A DNA stretch of 64,000 bases from Macrotis lagotis (GCF_037893015.1 NC_133658.1:252532518-252596517); one strand, 5' to 3'; shown: positions 10,960-21,599, counted from the first letter of the stretch. Translations and numbers: made by a program. Notes: generated by a model from the letters alone, not told the origin.

Positions 10960-11215
10960 CCAGGGCAGATTGGTAGCACAATGAATAGAGCACTGGGTTT
11001 GGAATCAGTAAGACTCATCTTTCAGAATTCCACTCCAACCTCAGACCCTTACTAGCTGTGTGACTCTGGGCAAGTCACTTAACCCTGTTTGCTTCAGTTT
11101 CCTCATCTGTAAAATGAGCTGGAAAAGGAAATAGCAAACCACTCCAGTATCCCAACCAAGAAAATTCCAATTGAAGTCACAAAGTCTCAGACACAATTGA
11201 AAAGACTCAACACTT
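10960..11215 (+). repeat. SINE-B, sense
   Basis: Near full length: GGTAGCACAATGAATAGAGC, GTGTGACTCTGGGCAAGTC, CTTCAGTTTCCTCATCTG, GCAAACCACTCCAGTATCCC and a tail GAAAAGACTCAACACTTTCC. Confidence 0.9.
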
Positions 11216-11639
11216 TCCTCACCCCGAGTCTTCAAAGTTTCCTGGTTGTCCAATGCTTTTGCTATCCCAAATACCTCAACAGCCCTGCTCTCCCCCTCCC
11301 AATACCCCAGTCCCCAAAGGGGTCTAGGTTTCACTTTCCAGATCATTCACCATTCCTGGATAGGGGTAGGGCAGGAGGGTGGGAAGGAACTGTATTCCTT
11401 GCCTTCATCCCCCAAAATCAGTAAGGCAGGGCCCCCCAGGTAACTGGCATGCTTCCTCTGGCCTGAGCATGGAGTGAGAGACTGCTTCACGTTAGTATCC
11501 TGCCCCCCAATATCCTCTGTACCCCCAAACCTCTTGCCTGGTAGGTCTTCAGTCACTCCAGGTAGAGGCTTCTCTAGAGGGACTCCCTGGAATAAGGTGT
11601 TTCTAACCTGGCTGCTATGTTAGGAAACAGGGCCTGGGG
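11216..11639. other. GC-richer sequence, nothing recognised
   Basis: C-rich, repeat-poor sequence. Several overlapping open frames on both strands follow from the low stop density; none shows a motif. Confidence 0.4.
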
Positions 11640-12060
11640 AATTAGCAAGGCCTCTGGCTGCCCCCTATGAAGCAGCTCACATTTCTGAGCTAGGCCCTGG
11701 CCTAATTATCCTGCCTCTCTTTCCACCTCCAAATTTTCCACGCAGGGTTAGCCCGGCGACATGCTGTCTGTACCCTCCATAAAGACGGCCGTGTTGAACA
11801 TTCGTCTCGCTGGCTGACAGCATGCTTGGATGGAGGCAGGCAGGCGGCAGGCGGCAGGGGGCCCTGGAGGCTGAGCTGGGGGTGGGGGGGAGCTGGGCAA
11901 GGTCCTGGGCTATGTCATGACTCAATTAGCTTTCTGCTTCCTTCCAGGACCTCCCCCAAATCTCTGGACTTTTTGCCTCCACCCAATGATACTGATGCCC
12001 TTTTCTTCCTGGGAAAGTGCAATTTCCACCCATGTCTTTGGGAAAATTTCCACCCTCTGG
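11640..12060. promoter_or_regulatory. candidate conserved non-coding block, CpG-retaining
   Basis: Repeat-free, and between about 11740 and 11810 it keeps a cluster of CpGs in otherwise CpG-poor DNA. Visible motif matches are TAATTATCC (homeodomain type), GCTGTC/GACAGC arms 11763-11768 and 11816-11821 (MEIS/TGIF-like), TGACTCA at 11918-11924 followed by ATTAG, and GGGAAAATTTCC at 12040-12051 (kappa-B-like). A second TTTCCACCC lies at 12023-12031. Function is inferred only from composition and motif density. Confidence 0.35.
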
Positions 12061-12061
12061 A

Positions 12062-12475
12062 AGAGTCATTGAACCATAGAATTATTGCAAAGGACCATAG
12101 ACCTTAGAATATAGAACATTAAAGCTGAAAGGGAATTAGAATGTCGGAGTTGGTATGGTTCTTAGAAATCCACTGGTTCAACACCATCTTTATAAATGAA
12201 GAAAATGAGGCACAGAAAAAGAAAGAGAGTGGCCTAGGGTCATTTTGAAGACTAGAGGAATTATGATCATTTCAGTTTCAAGAGCTCTTGAACTGTTTGA
12301 TCCAGTTCCATGGTCCTTTAGGGTAGCAGGAAAGGGAAAGAAGATACTTACTTCCATTTTACAGAGAGAGAAACTGAAGCCTCATCCAAAAAAGTTGGGA
12401 GTTTGTGAGCTAGGGACTTGACTTGGGAAGAGAACCCAAGTTTCCTGAGGTCTGGTAGGGTAATTAAAGATGACT
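12062..12475 (+). repeat. cluster of ancient MIR3-like/MIR fragments
   Basis: Several old pieces: ACCATAGAATTATTGCAAAGG, then GAATATAGAACATTAAAGCTG, and a third with TTCCATTTTACAGAGAGAG and GAAACTGAAGCCTC. All are strongly diverged. Confidence 0.55.
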
Positions 12476-12830
12476 CAGTAGGCCTGGAAGAAATGAGTGG
12501 AAGCCAGGTATCCTGTCTTAGGTAGGAGGTCCTTTCTTATGGGCCAGTAGATCAATGCTCTTTCCTTGGAGAAGCTTTGGGCAATAGAGGAGAGGTGGGA
12601 AGGATTAGGGGGTGATAAGGGAAACCTAGGGGGACGTTGAGGGGGAAAAGCCAATATTATTTAAGGAATTGGATGGGATGGAGTGCTGTTAAAGTTTTGT
12701 TGGGGATAACAGGACTGGGGAGCAAAAGTAGGGGAGAAGTTAGCTGAGGGAAGGAAAGGGAAAGATGAAGCAATGAGAGGTCTCAGAAGCTAGTCCTTCT
12801 TTCCCCCCCCCCCCCCCATCTCAGGGCCTG
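12476..12830. other. purine-rich stretch ending in a poly-C run
   Basis: A/G-rich plus strand, no recognised repeat. A run of about 15 C at 12805-12819 closes it and may be length-variable. Confidence 0.5.
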
Positions 12831-13125
12831 GTGCTGTGGAAAGTTTATTTCCAATTTGATGGGAAAACCAAAGTTCTGCTTGGGGAGTGCAGGGAAATAG
12901 ACCGGAGCCAAGTAGGAGCCAGGAGGGTGAGAAATCTCTCACATTGTAAAAGGCTGTGGCCCAGGGCCCTCAGTTTAAGCCCTGGGACTGGAGCCTGCAA
13001 CTGCTCTCTGACTTCTGGGTTTGGGGGGAAGGGCTGGGAGTTTGGCTTTGCTTCTGTCTGGATTAGCCAGGAAGATCCCAGGACTAGGAGGAGGCCAAGT
13101 ATCCCTCTGGGTGAGACTGTGTAGG
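12831..13125. other. GC-rich single-copy sequence with a 97-codon open frame
   Basis: Repeat-free. A plus-strand frame at 12831-13124 is open for 97 codons but shows no domain or signal, and no splice-site pair I could defend. It also contains the inverted repeat GTGAGA/TCTCAC (12927-12942). Could be a non-coding conserved element; coding status unsupported. Confidence 0.3.
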
Positions 13126-13132
13126 GATGGAG

Positions 13133-13157
13133 GAGGTAGTGATGATGATGATGATGG
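13133..13157. repeat. short (GAT)n run
   Basis: GATGATGATGATG with flanking imperfect units. Confidence 0.8.
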
Positions 13158-13484
13158 AGGTGTTTGGTGGTTCTGATTCAGTTAGTGGAAAAAGAGGAAT
13201 CCCGATTCACATAGTCCAGGGTTTCCTACATTCTACCACAGAGCTGCCATATTATATGTATAATCAATTTTGTTCTACAGATATCACTAATATCTTCTAT
13301 GAAATCAGTTTCCAAGACAGATGATACTGATGCAGATACAATAAATGACATAAATAACATTTGATAATATAATAATTATATAATAATAACATAAATAACA
13401 TTTGATACCCTTGGAAGATTATTTTTGATTTAATATTGCATAGTATGCAACTAAAAACTACTTCAATATGGAAAACTAAAAACA

Positions 13485-13486
<2 letters not shown>

Positions 13487-13527
<41 letters not shown>
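13487..13527. repeat. (GT)n microsatellite
   Basis: Uninterrupted GT run of about 40 bp followed by TTTGTATGTATGTG. To its left, 13345-13405 holds a short direct repeat of ACATAAATAACATTTGATA. Confidence 0.95.
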
Positions 13528-13529
<2 letters not shown>

Positions 13530-13599
13530 TATGTATGTGTAACTGACCCATAGAGTTTTCAATACAGTAATTTATCATTTGTACTTGGAAGTTAATAAT

Positions 13600-13770
13600 C
13601 TGGGCAAAGATGCTGGAATGGTTTGCCATTTTCTTTTCCGACTCATTTTACAGAGAAGGAAACTGAGATAAATAGGGGTAAGTGAATTGCTCAAAGAGGC
13701 TGAATTTGAACTCACTTCCTGACTTCCCGACCCTGACACTATCCACTGAACCACTTTACTGCACCATTGA
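13600..13770 (-). repeat. SINE-B, antisense
   Basis: GGGCAAAGATGCTGGAATGG, CATTTTACAGAGAAGGAAAC, GAATTTGAACTCACTTCCTG and a degenerate head at about 13740-13765. Confidence 0.8.
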
Positions 13771-13844
13771 ATATCTACTATGTGTATTTAAGAGGCACAG
13801 AAACTATGTGAAAGGAAAAAGGATCTGAGTTCAGAGTAGGGCCA

Positions 13845-14050
13845 CTTGGAAATCATAGGATGATAGAACTGGAAGGGACCTCTGAAGCCATCTAGTCCAA
13901 TCTTATTTTATGGATGAGGAACAGAGGTGTTCAGGGAGATTAAATGATTTGCCTCAAATCACAAAAATAATTAGTCTCAAGTACAGGAGTTGAACCCATC
14001 TTCTTTGACTTCAGAGTTGGTGCTCGGTTTTTACACTATTTTGCCTCCCC
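13845..14050 (+). repeat. ancient MIR3-like repeat
   Basis: AATCATAGGATGATAGAACTG, GGAAGGGACCTCTGAAGCC, ATCTAGTCCAATCTTATTTT, GGATGAGGAACAGAGG and a right end at TTTTACACTATTTTGCCTCC. Confidence 0.7.
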
Positions 14051-14149
14051 AGTAGGGTAAGGTAGGGATTAAATTTTAGTGTTGTCAGAAAGGGCTGGAG
14101 TGAGAAAGGCAGGGATTAAAACTCTGCCTAGTTGGATGTTCCAAAATAA

Positions 14150-14610
14150 TAACAATAATAATTGACAATGATGATAGCTTTAAAATTTGCAAAGCACTTT
14201 ACATATCTTTTTGATTTAGAGTTTGAGCTTTAGGACAACTCTATGAACTAAGAGCTATTATTATTCCCATTTTATAAATGAGAAGACCAAGGTCAAAAGA
14301 GATTAGATGACTTGTCCAGAGTCACACACGTATGTGTCTGAGGCAGGTTTCAAACATGCCTTCCTGACTTTACATCAAGTGCTCTATCTACTGAACCTCA
14401 ATAATAACAGCTGATGTTTTTATAAGTTTTTTTGATTCCCCACATTACCTCATCAGAACCCTATGAGTGAAGAAGGGCAGGGATTATTATCCCCATTTTA
14501 TATGAATGAAATAAATTGAGGGGGGGAGTAGACTATAATCTCATTCAAGATTTCATAGCTAAGATGCAGCAGAGCCCCAATCCAGGTCATCTAATGCAGA
14601 GCCAAGGACC
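14150..14610 (-). repeat. two MIR copies in tandem, antisense
   Basis: First copy 14150-14400: GCAAAGCACTTTACATATC, TTATTATTCCCATTTTATAA, GACTTGTCCAGAGTCACAC. Second copy from about 14403: TTACCTCATCAGAACCC, ATTATCCCCATTTTATATG, CAGAGCCCCAATCCAGG, interrupted by a G-run near 14520. Confidence 0.7.
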
Positions 14611-14924
14611 CTTTCCAAAAGATCACTTGGTTGGTCTCCTGACTTGTCCTCTAGGAGAAGACAAATTCCACTCCCCAGGTAGAAGTTATGAGAAAAATCC
14701 CTTGAGTCCCTGCCAGGAGGCTAAGGAGTTGCTAGGTGTCCAGGGATCATAGGTGAAAGCCAGGTGGCATCAATAGGCTGGTAGCTAGGTGCTGAGAAAT
14801 GGGAAAAGGGAGAACCCCTGCCCAACTAATTTCCTATCACCCTCCTTGTAATCAGCCATTCTGTTCTCCCTAAGGCATCCCTTTGATCCACATTTCTGAG
14901 GTCATCAAAGTATTTTGCAACTAA

Positions 14925-15110
14925 TCTGCTTTAGTAAGCAGTGTGCTGTTAGCCTCAAAAGATCTGGTTTTGATTTAGAGTTGTGTGACCTTGAGCTAGT
15001 CATTTCTCTTCCTCAAGGCCTCAGTTTCTCCATTTGCAAAAGAAAGAAGAGAGAGGGCCAGATTGGTTTCTAGGTTGCCTCTTCCAGCACAAAATCCTGG
15101 GAATGTACGT
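14925..15110 (+). repeat. MIR, sense
   Basis: GAGTTGTGTGACCTTGAGC, CTCAGTTTCTCCATTTGC and a 3' part CTAGGTTGCCTCTTCCAGC. Diverged. Confidence 0.65.
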
Positions 15111-15119
15111 TATCAAATA

Positions 15120-15480
15120 AGTAGTTGGGAGAAGTTGGGGAGCTGAAGGAAGGGGGGAGCAGCAGGGAGGGGGAGAGGGAGGCATGCCGGCTCCAGGCTG
15201 GGGTATATAAAATTAACACCCTAGCAGGAGGGAGGCTGCCCAGGGAAACTGGCTTTTAAACATGGGAATGGAAAGCAGATGGTTTCTGATTGAGCCCATA
15301 TGGGAGGGAGGGGGAAGGGAGGGGAGGGAAGAGAGGAGACATTCCTCTCTGCAAACAGGCCTTTCAGACTAACAGGAAGCAGGACTCTGCCTCCCCCTAA
15401 ATCCCAACACCCCCCCCCTACCCCCCAGCCACAACCCCCAGCAGCAGCAGGAGCCAGAGGAGCTGGGAGACTTAACAGCA
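15120..15480 (+). promoter_or_regulatory. candidate TATA promoter with muscle-type motifs
   Basis: Repeat-free purine-rich block with TATATAA at 15204-15210, GGAATG (15265-15270) and CATTCCT (15340-15346, both TEAD/M-CAT cores), an E-box CAGATG (15276-15281) and the palindrome CCCATATGGG (15295-15304). This combination is seen in muscle-expressed promoters. About 55 bp after the TATA box an ATG in good context (15262) opens a 36-codon frame ending at 15372, with no recognisable product. No downstream exon could be supported. Motif matches alone are weak evidence. Confidence 0.3.
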
Positions 15481-15572
15481 ATAACAAATGTGCCCGCAGT
15501 CACCATGGAGCCAGGGAAAGAAAGGGCCCCCAACCCCCTCCTACCTCACAAGCTGGAGGGGGCTTCAAGGGA

Positions 15573-15800
15573 GGCAGGGTGGGCTGGTGGAAAGAGCACT
15601 GCTCCCAAGGAGTCTGACTGTGGAGGCCCTGCCATGAACACCTGCATGACCTTGGACAAGTCACTTCTTCCTGGGCCTCAGTTTTCCCGTATGTAAAAAT
15701 CAAGGGATTATAGGTGAACCTCTAAGTTCCCTTCCAGCCTTGCATTCACTTAGTATGCCTTAGCCTATGTTCCCTTCTTGCAACAACATTCTATGATTCT
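15573..15800 (+). repeat. MIR, sense
   Basis: GGGTGGGCTGGTGGAAAGAGC, GCATGACCTTGGACAAGTC, CTCAGTTTTCCCGTATG and AGTTCCCTTCCAGCC in MIR order. It absorbs most of the open frame that starts at ATG 15505. Confidence 0.75.
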
Positions 15801-16530
15801 CTAAGGGCTCTGCAAATACCAGACATCCAGGCAAATAGGATGCATTTGCCTAGCATGGCTGGCAGGGACCATATCCCAGTGAACACTGTGAACATAGAGC
15901 ATTAGAAGGTCCCCCTGCATCTCTGCCAGAAGGGATGCTCAGATCACAAGTGATTGAATGTAGGTATCTCTGTGTATCAGAGTTGGATGGAAGGGGTCCA
16001 TTACAAGTTTTCCATTTTAGTTGGGGAGTCTGGGGCTGAGAAGAGGCAGTGGGCTTGTCCAAGGAGCAGAGTCAAGGAGCTGCCCCTCGAACCTGTTATC
16101 ACCTTAGATAGGTCACAGAATTCTAATGGTTCATATATGATCTTTCATTTCCAGGACTTGAATTTTAAGCCCTACTCTGTTATTTAGTAGTCCAATTCAT
16201 TCTTTAATAAAAGGACCTGTGTGCAGCTAGTTCAGGTCTGAAATCCAAGAATAAGAGGTAACTTGAGGAGGGTGTATAATGGATTTTAACCTTCTAATGT
16301 CCTCTCCAGCATACATTTCCCATTTTAATCAGGCTGGGTTTCTCACTGTTTTCTTCAGCCTTGATTTCCATCTCCCTTCCTTTATGTTAACCCAAATTTT
16401 GGCCATTCCTTAAAATAGACCTCATGGTCCTTCTCCTCTAGGAAGTTTTCTTTGACCAAACCAGGTCTCCTGGGGATCTCTCTTCCCTCCAAGCTCCAGG
16501 GTCAAGGAGGGTCATGTACATAAATTTTCA
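15801..16530. other. old repeat debris and unassigned sequence
   Basis: 15890-16110 has weak MIR3-like resemblance (ACATAGAGCATTAGAAGGTC, TCCATTTTAGTTGGGG). 16300-16500 is pyrimidine-rich and resembles a decayed L2 3' region (CTCTAGGAAGTTTTCTTTGACC). Neither is firm. Confidence 0.35.
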
Positions 16531-16974
16531 CACAGCATTTTTAAGATGAGGAAAACGAGGCCAAGATGAGAGCAATGGGTTGTCTACAGTCCCACAAGTA
16601 GGGAACAGAGGACTCAAGTTAAAGCCAAATCTTCAGATTCAAAATCCAGTACTGCACAAATTCCAGGTGTTATCTGGAATAACCAGGAAATGGAGAACCC
16701 CCAACCCTCTATCTTCCTATTTTACCAATTAGAAATTCTTGTAAAAAGTAGATAACCTCTGTTAAGGGCAAAGTCTAGGGGCAATTATAAATTTTATTGT
16801 TGATTCATTTTAGACAACTGACAATTAGAACACCCAAGCAAGATAAGCCTCACTGGAGGGGAGGTATATTGGTTTTTGTTTTTGTTTATTGTGTAGTGTG
16901 GTAGGATGCAGGAGGAAAAAGACCTTGAATCCTAACTATTTGTACTTTTTTCTGTATTCAATGCTTCCTGGCTT

Positions 16975-17165
16975 TGTGAGTAATAATAATAGCTAGCATT
17001 TTTATCTTGGCAAAGTACTGTACAAATACTATCTCACTTGAATCTTTTAGCAACCTTGGGAGATAAGTGCTTTCAAAATCATCTCCATTTTAGAGATGAA
17101 GAAACTAAGGCAGATGTGTGTGGTGAAGCAACTTGTTCAAGGTTGCTTACTATAGCATTGGTACT
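16975..17165 (-). repeat. MIR, antisense
   Basis: AATAATAATAGCTAGCATTT, AAATACTATCTCACTTGAATC, GGGAGATAAGTGC and CATTTTAGAGATGAAGAAAC. Confidence 0.7.
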
Positions 17166-17235
17166 TTGTTAAACACTGGAGTTACACATAGAGAAAAAAA
17201 GGAAAATAGTTCCTGCCTTTCAAGGAACATACTTT

Positions 17236-17700
17236 TTTTGATTGACATTTTATTTTATTTTTCCAATTATATGTTATGAAAGTTTTTCAACATTCATCCA
17301 CATACATATGCATATTTTTAACAAATTTTTTTTTGGTTTTTGCAAGGAAGTAGGGTTAAGAGACTTGCCCAAGGTCACATAACTAGGTAATTATTAGATG
17401 TCTGAGGTCAAATTTGAACTCAGGGCTGGTGCTCTATCCACTGTGCCACCTAGCCACCCCCAACATATTTTAAAGTTACATAATTTCCTTCCACCCTTTC
17501 CTTCCCACTCTCCTTCCCTCAGTAGTAATCAGTCAGGGGAATAATAGACATTTGTGTTTAACATGTTTACAGATTAGTCATTTTTGGTATGAGGAATTAG
17601 GAATAAGGGAAAAGAAAGAAAACTATGAGATAGGAAAGAAATTTCTAAGAGAAATTTTTAAAAAGTGAGTGTAGTGTTCATTCAGATTCTAATGGGTTTT
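17236..17700 (-). repeat. L1 3' UTR fragment, antisense, split by SINE-A
   Basis: T-rich start ATTTTATTTTATTTTTCCAA, then after the SINE a CT-rich tract (17485-17520) and GAATAATAGACATTTGTG. The pyrimidine tract flanked by T-rich sequence fits an antisense marsupial L1 3' UTR. Confidence 0.55.
17325..17461 (-). repeat. SINE-A inserted in L1 piece
   Basis: T-run, GGTTTTTGCAAGGAAGTAGG, ACTTGCCCAAGGTCACATAA and head CCACTGTGCCACCTAGCCAC. AACAAATTTT and AACATATTTT on the two sides could be the target-site duplication. Confidence 0.85.
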
Positions 17701-17814
17701 TGTTTTTGTTTTTCTTCCTCTGGATTGTCCAAGCTGGTCTATCTCAAGCTCAACATTCCTAGTTCCTTTAGTTGATCCTTATATGATATAACCTACTCTT
17801 TCTCTCTCTCTCTA

Positions 17815-17922
17815 AATGATTTGAGGCCATACAACAAAGTATCTGAGGCTGAATTTGAACTCAGACCCTCATAACTCTGGGGGCCTAATCTCTATCCACT
17901 GTGCAACCTTTGCTGCCCCCAT
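17815..17922 (-). repeat. SINE head fragment, antisense
   Basis: GAGGCTGAATTTGAACTCAG and CTATCCACTGTGCAACC identify the head half of a SINE, without the tail half. Confidence 0.7.
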
Positions 17923-17929
17923 ATGATAT

Positions 17930-18120
17930 GATATCTGAGGCAACTGGTAGCACAGAGAATAGTGTTATAGTTCTGGATTCAAGAAGATCCAAGTTTAAAA
18001 TCAGCCTCAGATACTTACCTTCCCCGACTTTGGGCAAGTCACCTAACAACTATGCCTCAGTTTCCTCAACTGTTGGGAAGAGTATCAAATGATACAGTAT
18101 TTTCCATAGTTGGTACTCAA
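17930..18120 (+). repeat. MIR/CORE-SINE, sense
   Basis: GGCAACTGGTAGCACAGAGAA, AATCAGCCTCAGATACTTAC, CTTTGGGCAAGTCACC and ATGCCTCAGTTTCCTCAAC. Confidence 0.75.
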
Positions 18121-18124
18121 TGTT

Positions 18125-18385
18125 TATTTTGTCAATTGTTGTTCAATTGTTTTTCAGTTGGGTCTGACTCTCCTTGACCCCATTTGGGGATTTAATTAGC
18201 AAAGATCTGGAATGGTTTGGCATTTCCTTCACTAGCTTGTTTTATGGAGGAGAAAACTGAAGCAACTTGTAAAAAAACTGAAAACTGAAGTGACTTGTCC
18301 AGAGTCCCATAGTAAGTTTAGGAGACTAGACTTGAACTTGGAAGATGATCCTTCCTGGTGCTATCCCCTGTGTCTCCTTCCTAAA
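18125..18385 (-). repeat. SINE-B, antisense
   Basis: GGTCTGACTCTCCTTGACCC, AATGGTTTGGCATTTCCTTC, GACTTGTCCAGAGTCCC and a decayed head. Complete tail half. Confidence 0.8.
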
Positions 18386-19020
18386 GTGTTGCTCCCAGAA
18401 AACAATCCTCTAAAAGAGGTGCATACAGAGCAGAGGAGAGTGGAACTAGCCTGTTCTCATTCTGGACGTTAGACTTCTAAGCCTCTCTCTTGCCCTGAGT
18501 GTTATCTTCCTAACTGAAATGCTAATACTTTTGGACCAGGGTCTTCTTTGTCCTTTCCACCTATGGCACCTTGGACACCATCTTTAAAACTCCACTTCCC
18601 TGCTCCCTGTCCACCTTCCATTTCCTTTCCTTCCCTTGGAGAGAGTCCCTCTGTTTCTTCTCAAACACCCACTCCCAGGACTTTGGTGGGAATTGTCAGG
18701 GGAGAGAGATAAGGAACAGGATGGATGGTTCTCACAGGAAGTTGCACCAAGAGTCTGGACCTGTTTTAATAAGTAAGAATAAAGCCTTAGAGGGAGAAGG
18801 AAGGAGGGAAGAAAAAAGGGGGATGGGAGGTGGAGATGAACCCACAAGCATGATTTATCAGGAACAGAGAAAAATCTTCTTCCACCACAAGTCTGGCAGT
18901 GGCACCTTGAGCCCCACACCCCTAATTCCTTCTGCCCAGGGCTTTATCTGAGGCAGGAAACGAGATGGCTTGCCAGGATTCCTTCTCCTGCTCAGCCTGC
19001 ACTCTCTGAATGCAAAGAGC
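18386..19020. other. GC-moderate sequence, nothing recognised
   Basis: Repeat-poor. A 126-codon plus frame (18571-18951) and a 111-codon minus frame overlap each other with no motif; low stop density in CT-rich sequence explains them. Confidence 0.4.
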
Positions 19021-19240
19021 TGTTAGGATGTCAGAGCTGAGAGAATCTGAAGGAGGATTTAGATTCTAGAATGTGAGAGTCCCTGGAGGCCTCCCACTTG
19101 ATCCCCTTCATTTCCAGAAAGGAGGAAACTACATCCTGGAGAGTGGATGGATCTATTGTTGGTCTCAGACAGATCCAGGACTAGACACAGCTCTCCTGTC
19201 CCCCTGCTTCCACTACATGAGCCTGAACCCAGGTCATCCT
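19021..19240 (+). repeat. ancient MIR3-like repeat
   Basis: GGATGTCAGAGCTGAGAGAA, CATTTCCAGAAAGGAGGAAAC and AACCCAGGTCATCCTGGC follow the family's order. It feeds part of the 138-codon open frame at 19073-19489. Confidence 0.6.
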
Positions 19241-19653
19241 GGCTCTTTGGTATCCACCCTGAAGCTGTGCTTTCCTTTGAAAAAGACCCTTCCTAGTAAA
19301 GATCTCACTCCGCTCTGTCTTTTGTTTCTGCCCCCTTCCCCTCCAGGTCCCACTGCCTTCCTCAACAGTAGTCAGAAGAGTCAGAATGAGAAAATTAAAA
19401 AAGGAGGGAGCAGCCAGACCCAGGGACAAGCTCTCCAGGGCTCTTGGAGTGCCTTTCTCCTTCCCAAATTGTTCCTCTCTAGTATCTGAAGGCTTTGATA
19501 GTTCTGGCCTTCCTCCAGGGACAACGTCACTCGAAGGACATATGGAATGTTTCCTGCCTTCCACAGCAGGGCCGTAGACTGTCAGCCAGAGGGAAAAAAG
19601 CCCAGGGCCCCCCAAAGAAGGGTTTACATCTTTGCTTTGTTTTTACATGCCGA
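19241..19653. other. no recognised feature
   Basis: CT-rich, repeat-poor. Open frames on both strands (the 138- and 144-codon pair) overlap and lack any domain. Confidence 0.4.
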
Positions 19654-19654
<1 letters not shown>

Positions 19655-19740
<86 letters not shown>

Positions 19741-19741
19741 G
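19655..19741. repeat. (TG)n(AG)n compound microsatellite
   Basis: About 40 bp of TG directly followed by about 45 bp of AG with one AAAG interruption. Alternating then purine-only strands may adopt non-B structures; expected to be variable. Confidence 0.95.
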
Positions 19742-20429
19742 GATTCCAGCTTGTGACCAGAGGTGATAATGGAAAAAAATGAAAAAGAAAGAAAAGAAAC
19801 TTGCTTTAATTGCAGCCAAACTTCCTCCCTGTGTTTATACTCTTGGCTCTGCCTTGGAGTTATTTCAACAGGCCCTGCTCCCACCAGTTCTGTCTCATTT
19901 CATCGGCTGGCCTCAGCATAATGTCTTATAAACTGGGATGCTTTTAAGCCTGGACCAGCCTTCTTCCAGGAGAGCCAGAACACTCCCCTCCAACCCTGTC
20001 TTGGCTCCTTTCTCCACTCCTATGGTAGAGGGCCTCTTTCTAAGACATCAAGTCCTCTCCACGAGAAACTCTAGTTCTAGTTCCTCAGTCAAAGACCAGG
20101 AAAACCTAGAAACCATGTCAAATGACAGAGTTGGGGGGGGGGGACTTTAGAACATAGAACATTGGCTGCTGGGAAACCATGACTTAGCACAGAATTGTTA
20201 AGCATGTGGCCTTCAACACACCTGGAGTGTAACCCACACCAGATAATTTGGGAATATTTAACAAAATAAGTAAAAAATACAGTAAAACATAGATAATGTT
20301 GCGATATATGGTTTTCTAAGTCAATAACAGTCAAAATTCTTTATGCAAAATTTATTGATAGCTTTGACTAAGAACATAGAATGTCAGTCTTAGAAGTGAC
20401 TTTAGAAATCATCTTCAAAGTTACCAATG
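19742..20429. other. mostly unassigned, with one MIR3-like trace
   Basis: A G-run at 20133-20142 interrupts single-copy-looking sequence. 20370-20410 (AACATAGAATGTCAGTCTTAG) is a MIR3-like trace. Confidence 0.4.
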
Positions 20430-20944
20430 ATCTTTTAATTGCCAGAACTAATGGCATTTTCCTCAGTCTTGATCCTTAACATATTTGCAACATTGTTGAC
20501 CAGCTTCTTTTCATCCTGGCTTTCTTATCTATTCTAAATGTTGTTATCTATCTATTATTATCTTATCTCATTTTAAGCTCCTTCTTAGCTAACTTAACTG
20601 ATTCTTCATCCATGCTAATCATGCCCACTCACTATGAATCTCCTTATAGGGTCTCTTTTACCTCTGTACTATCTCCAGTGGTGATCCCATCAGCTCCCCT
20701 GGATTCAATTATCTCTATACAGATGATTCCTGGATATATATATCCAGTCATAGTCTCCATTCTGAGTAGCAATCTCACATTACCAGTTGACTTGGACCAT
20801 TTTGAACTTGATGTCTTATATGAAATTCAAAGTATCCCAAACTATATTCATTATCTGTTCCCCATCAATCTCTCCCTTTCCTATTACTATTGAGGGTATT
20901 ATAGATATCTCATTTGTACTCATTCCTCCTCCACCCAATTCACT

Positions 20945-21290
20945 GTCAACTCAATCATTCAATGAATATTTATTAAGTGCCTGCTGTGTGCCAGGATAGT
21001 TCCTTCCCCCCAGAAGCTTACAATCTTTATTTATTTGTTTGTTTGTTTGTTTATTTATTGCTTTTTGTGGGACTATGAGGGTAGGTGACTTGTCCAAGGT
21101 AAGTATCAAGTGTCTGAGATCAGATTTGAACTCAGGTCCTCCTGACCCCAGGGCTGGTGCTCTGTGCATTGCATTACCTAGCTACCCCAAGGAGTTTATA
21201 ATCTAATAAGAGGGAACAAATATATACAAAGCAAAATATATATAGGATAAATAGGAAAGAATTAACAGGGAGAAAGGCACTAGAATTAAT
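20945..21290 (-). repeat. antisense L2 3' end carrying a SINE-A
   Basis: CATTCAATGAATATTTATTAAG, CTGCTGTGTGCCAGGATAG, AGAAGCTTACAATC and, after the SINE, TTTATAATCTAATAAGAGGG and GGATAAATAGGAAAGAATTA are the reverse complement of the L2 3' tail. It sits inside a sense L2, so two L2 events are layered here. Confidence 0.75.
21022..21187 (-). repeat. SINE-A, antisense
   Basis: TTTATTTGTTTGTTTG tail region, GACTTGTCCAAGGTAAGTATC, TTTGAACTCAGGTCCTCC and head ending TACCTAGCTACCCC. Part of the core is deleted. Confidence 0.85.
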
Positions 21291-21599
21291 GAGAATTAAT
21301 CTTGCCATTCTTACCTTCACAGCATCCCTCAGAAATTGTTATTTGTCTCCACTCACAGAACCTCCATCCTAGCTCAGGCCCTCCTCATCTGAACTACTGT
21401 AATCGTTTTCTAAAGTATTTCTCTACTCCAGTCCCATCCTCCATTTGTCAGAGAAGGTGATATTTTTATAGCATAGGTTTGTCCATGTCATCATCCTGTT
21501 CAGCGAGTGCCAGTGGCTCCCTATTGCCTCCAGGATTAAAACCAAAGTTCTTTATCTGGCATTTAAAGCTCTTTTTAAGATGGGCCCTTCCTTTATTTG

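Noticed and set aside
11761..11823. MicroRNA-like stem with ATGCTGTC/GACAGCAT arms
   Set aside because: Only 8 paired bases, then large asymmetric internal loops and one 5-bp inner stem. This is not a plausible miRNA precursor fold; it is kept only as part of a candidate conserved block.
15505..15696. ATG in good context (CACCATGG) downstream of the TATA-like site
   Set aside because: The frame runs into a MIR within about 70 bases, so it is not a conserved coding start.
19073..19615. Overlapping 138- and 144-codon frames on opposite strands
   Set aside because: They shadow each other in CT-rich sequence and include a MIR3-like repeat; no motif on either strand.
19547..19884. Open frames reading long CVCV, RERE or LSLS repeats
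   Set aside because: They are translations of the TG/AG microsatellite.
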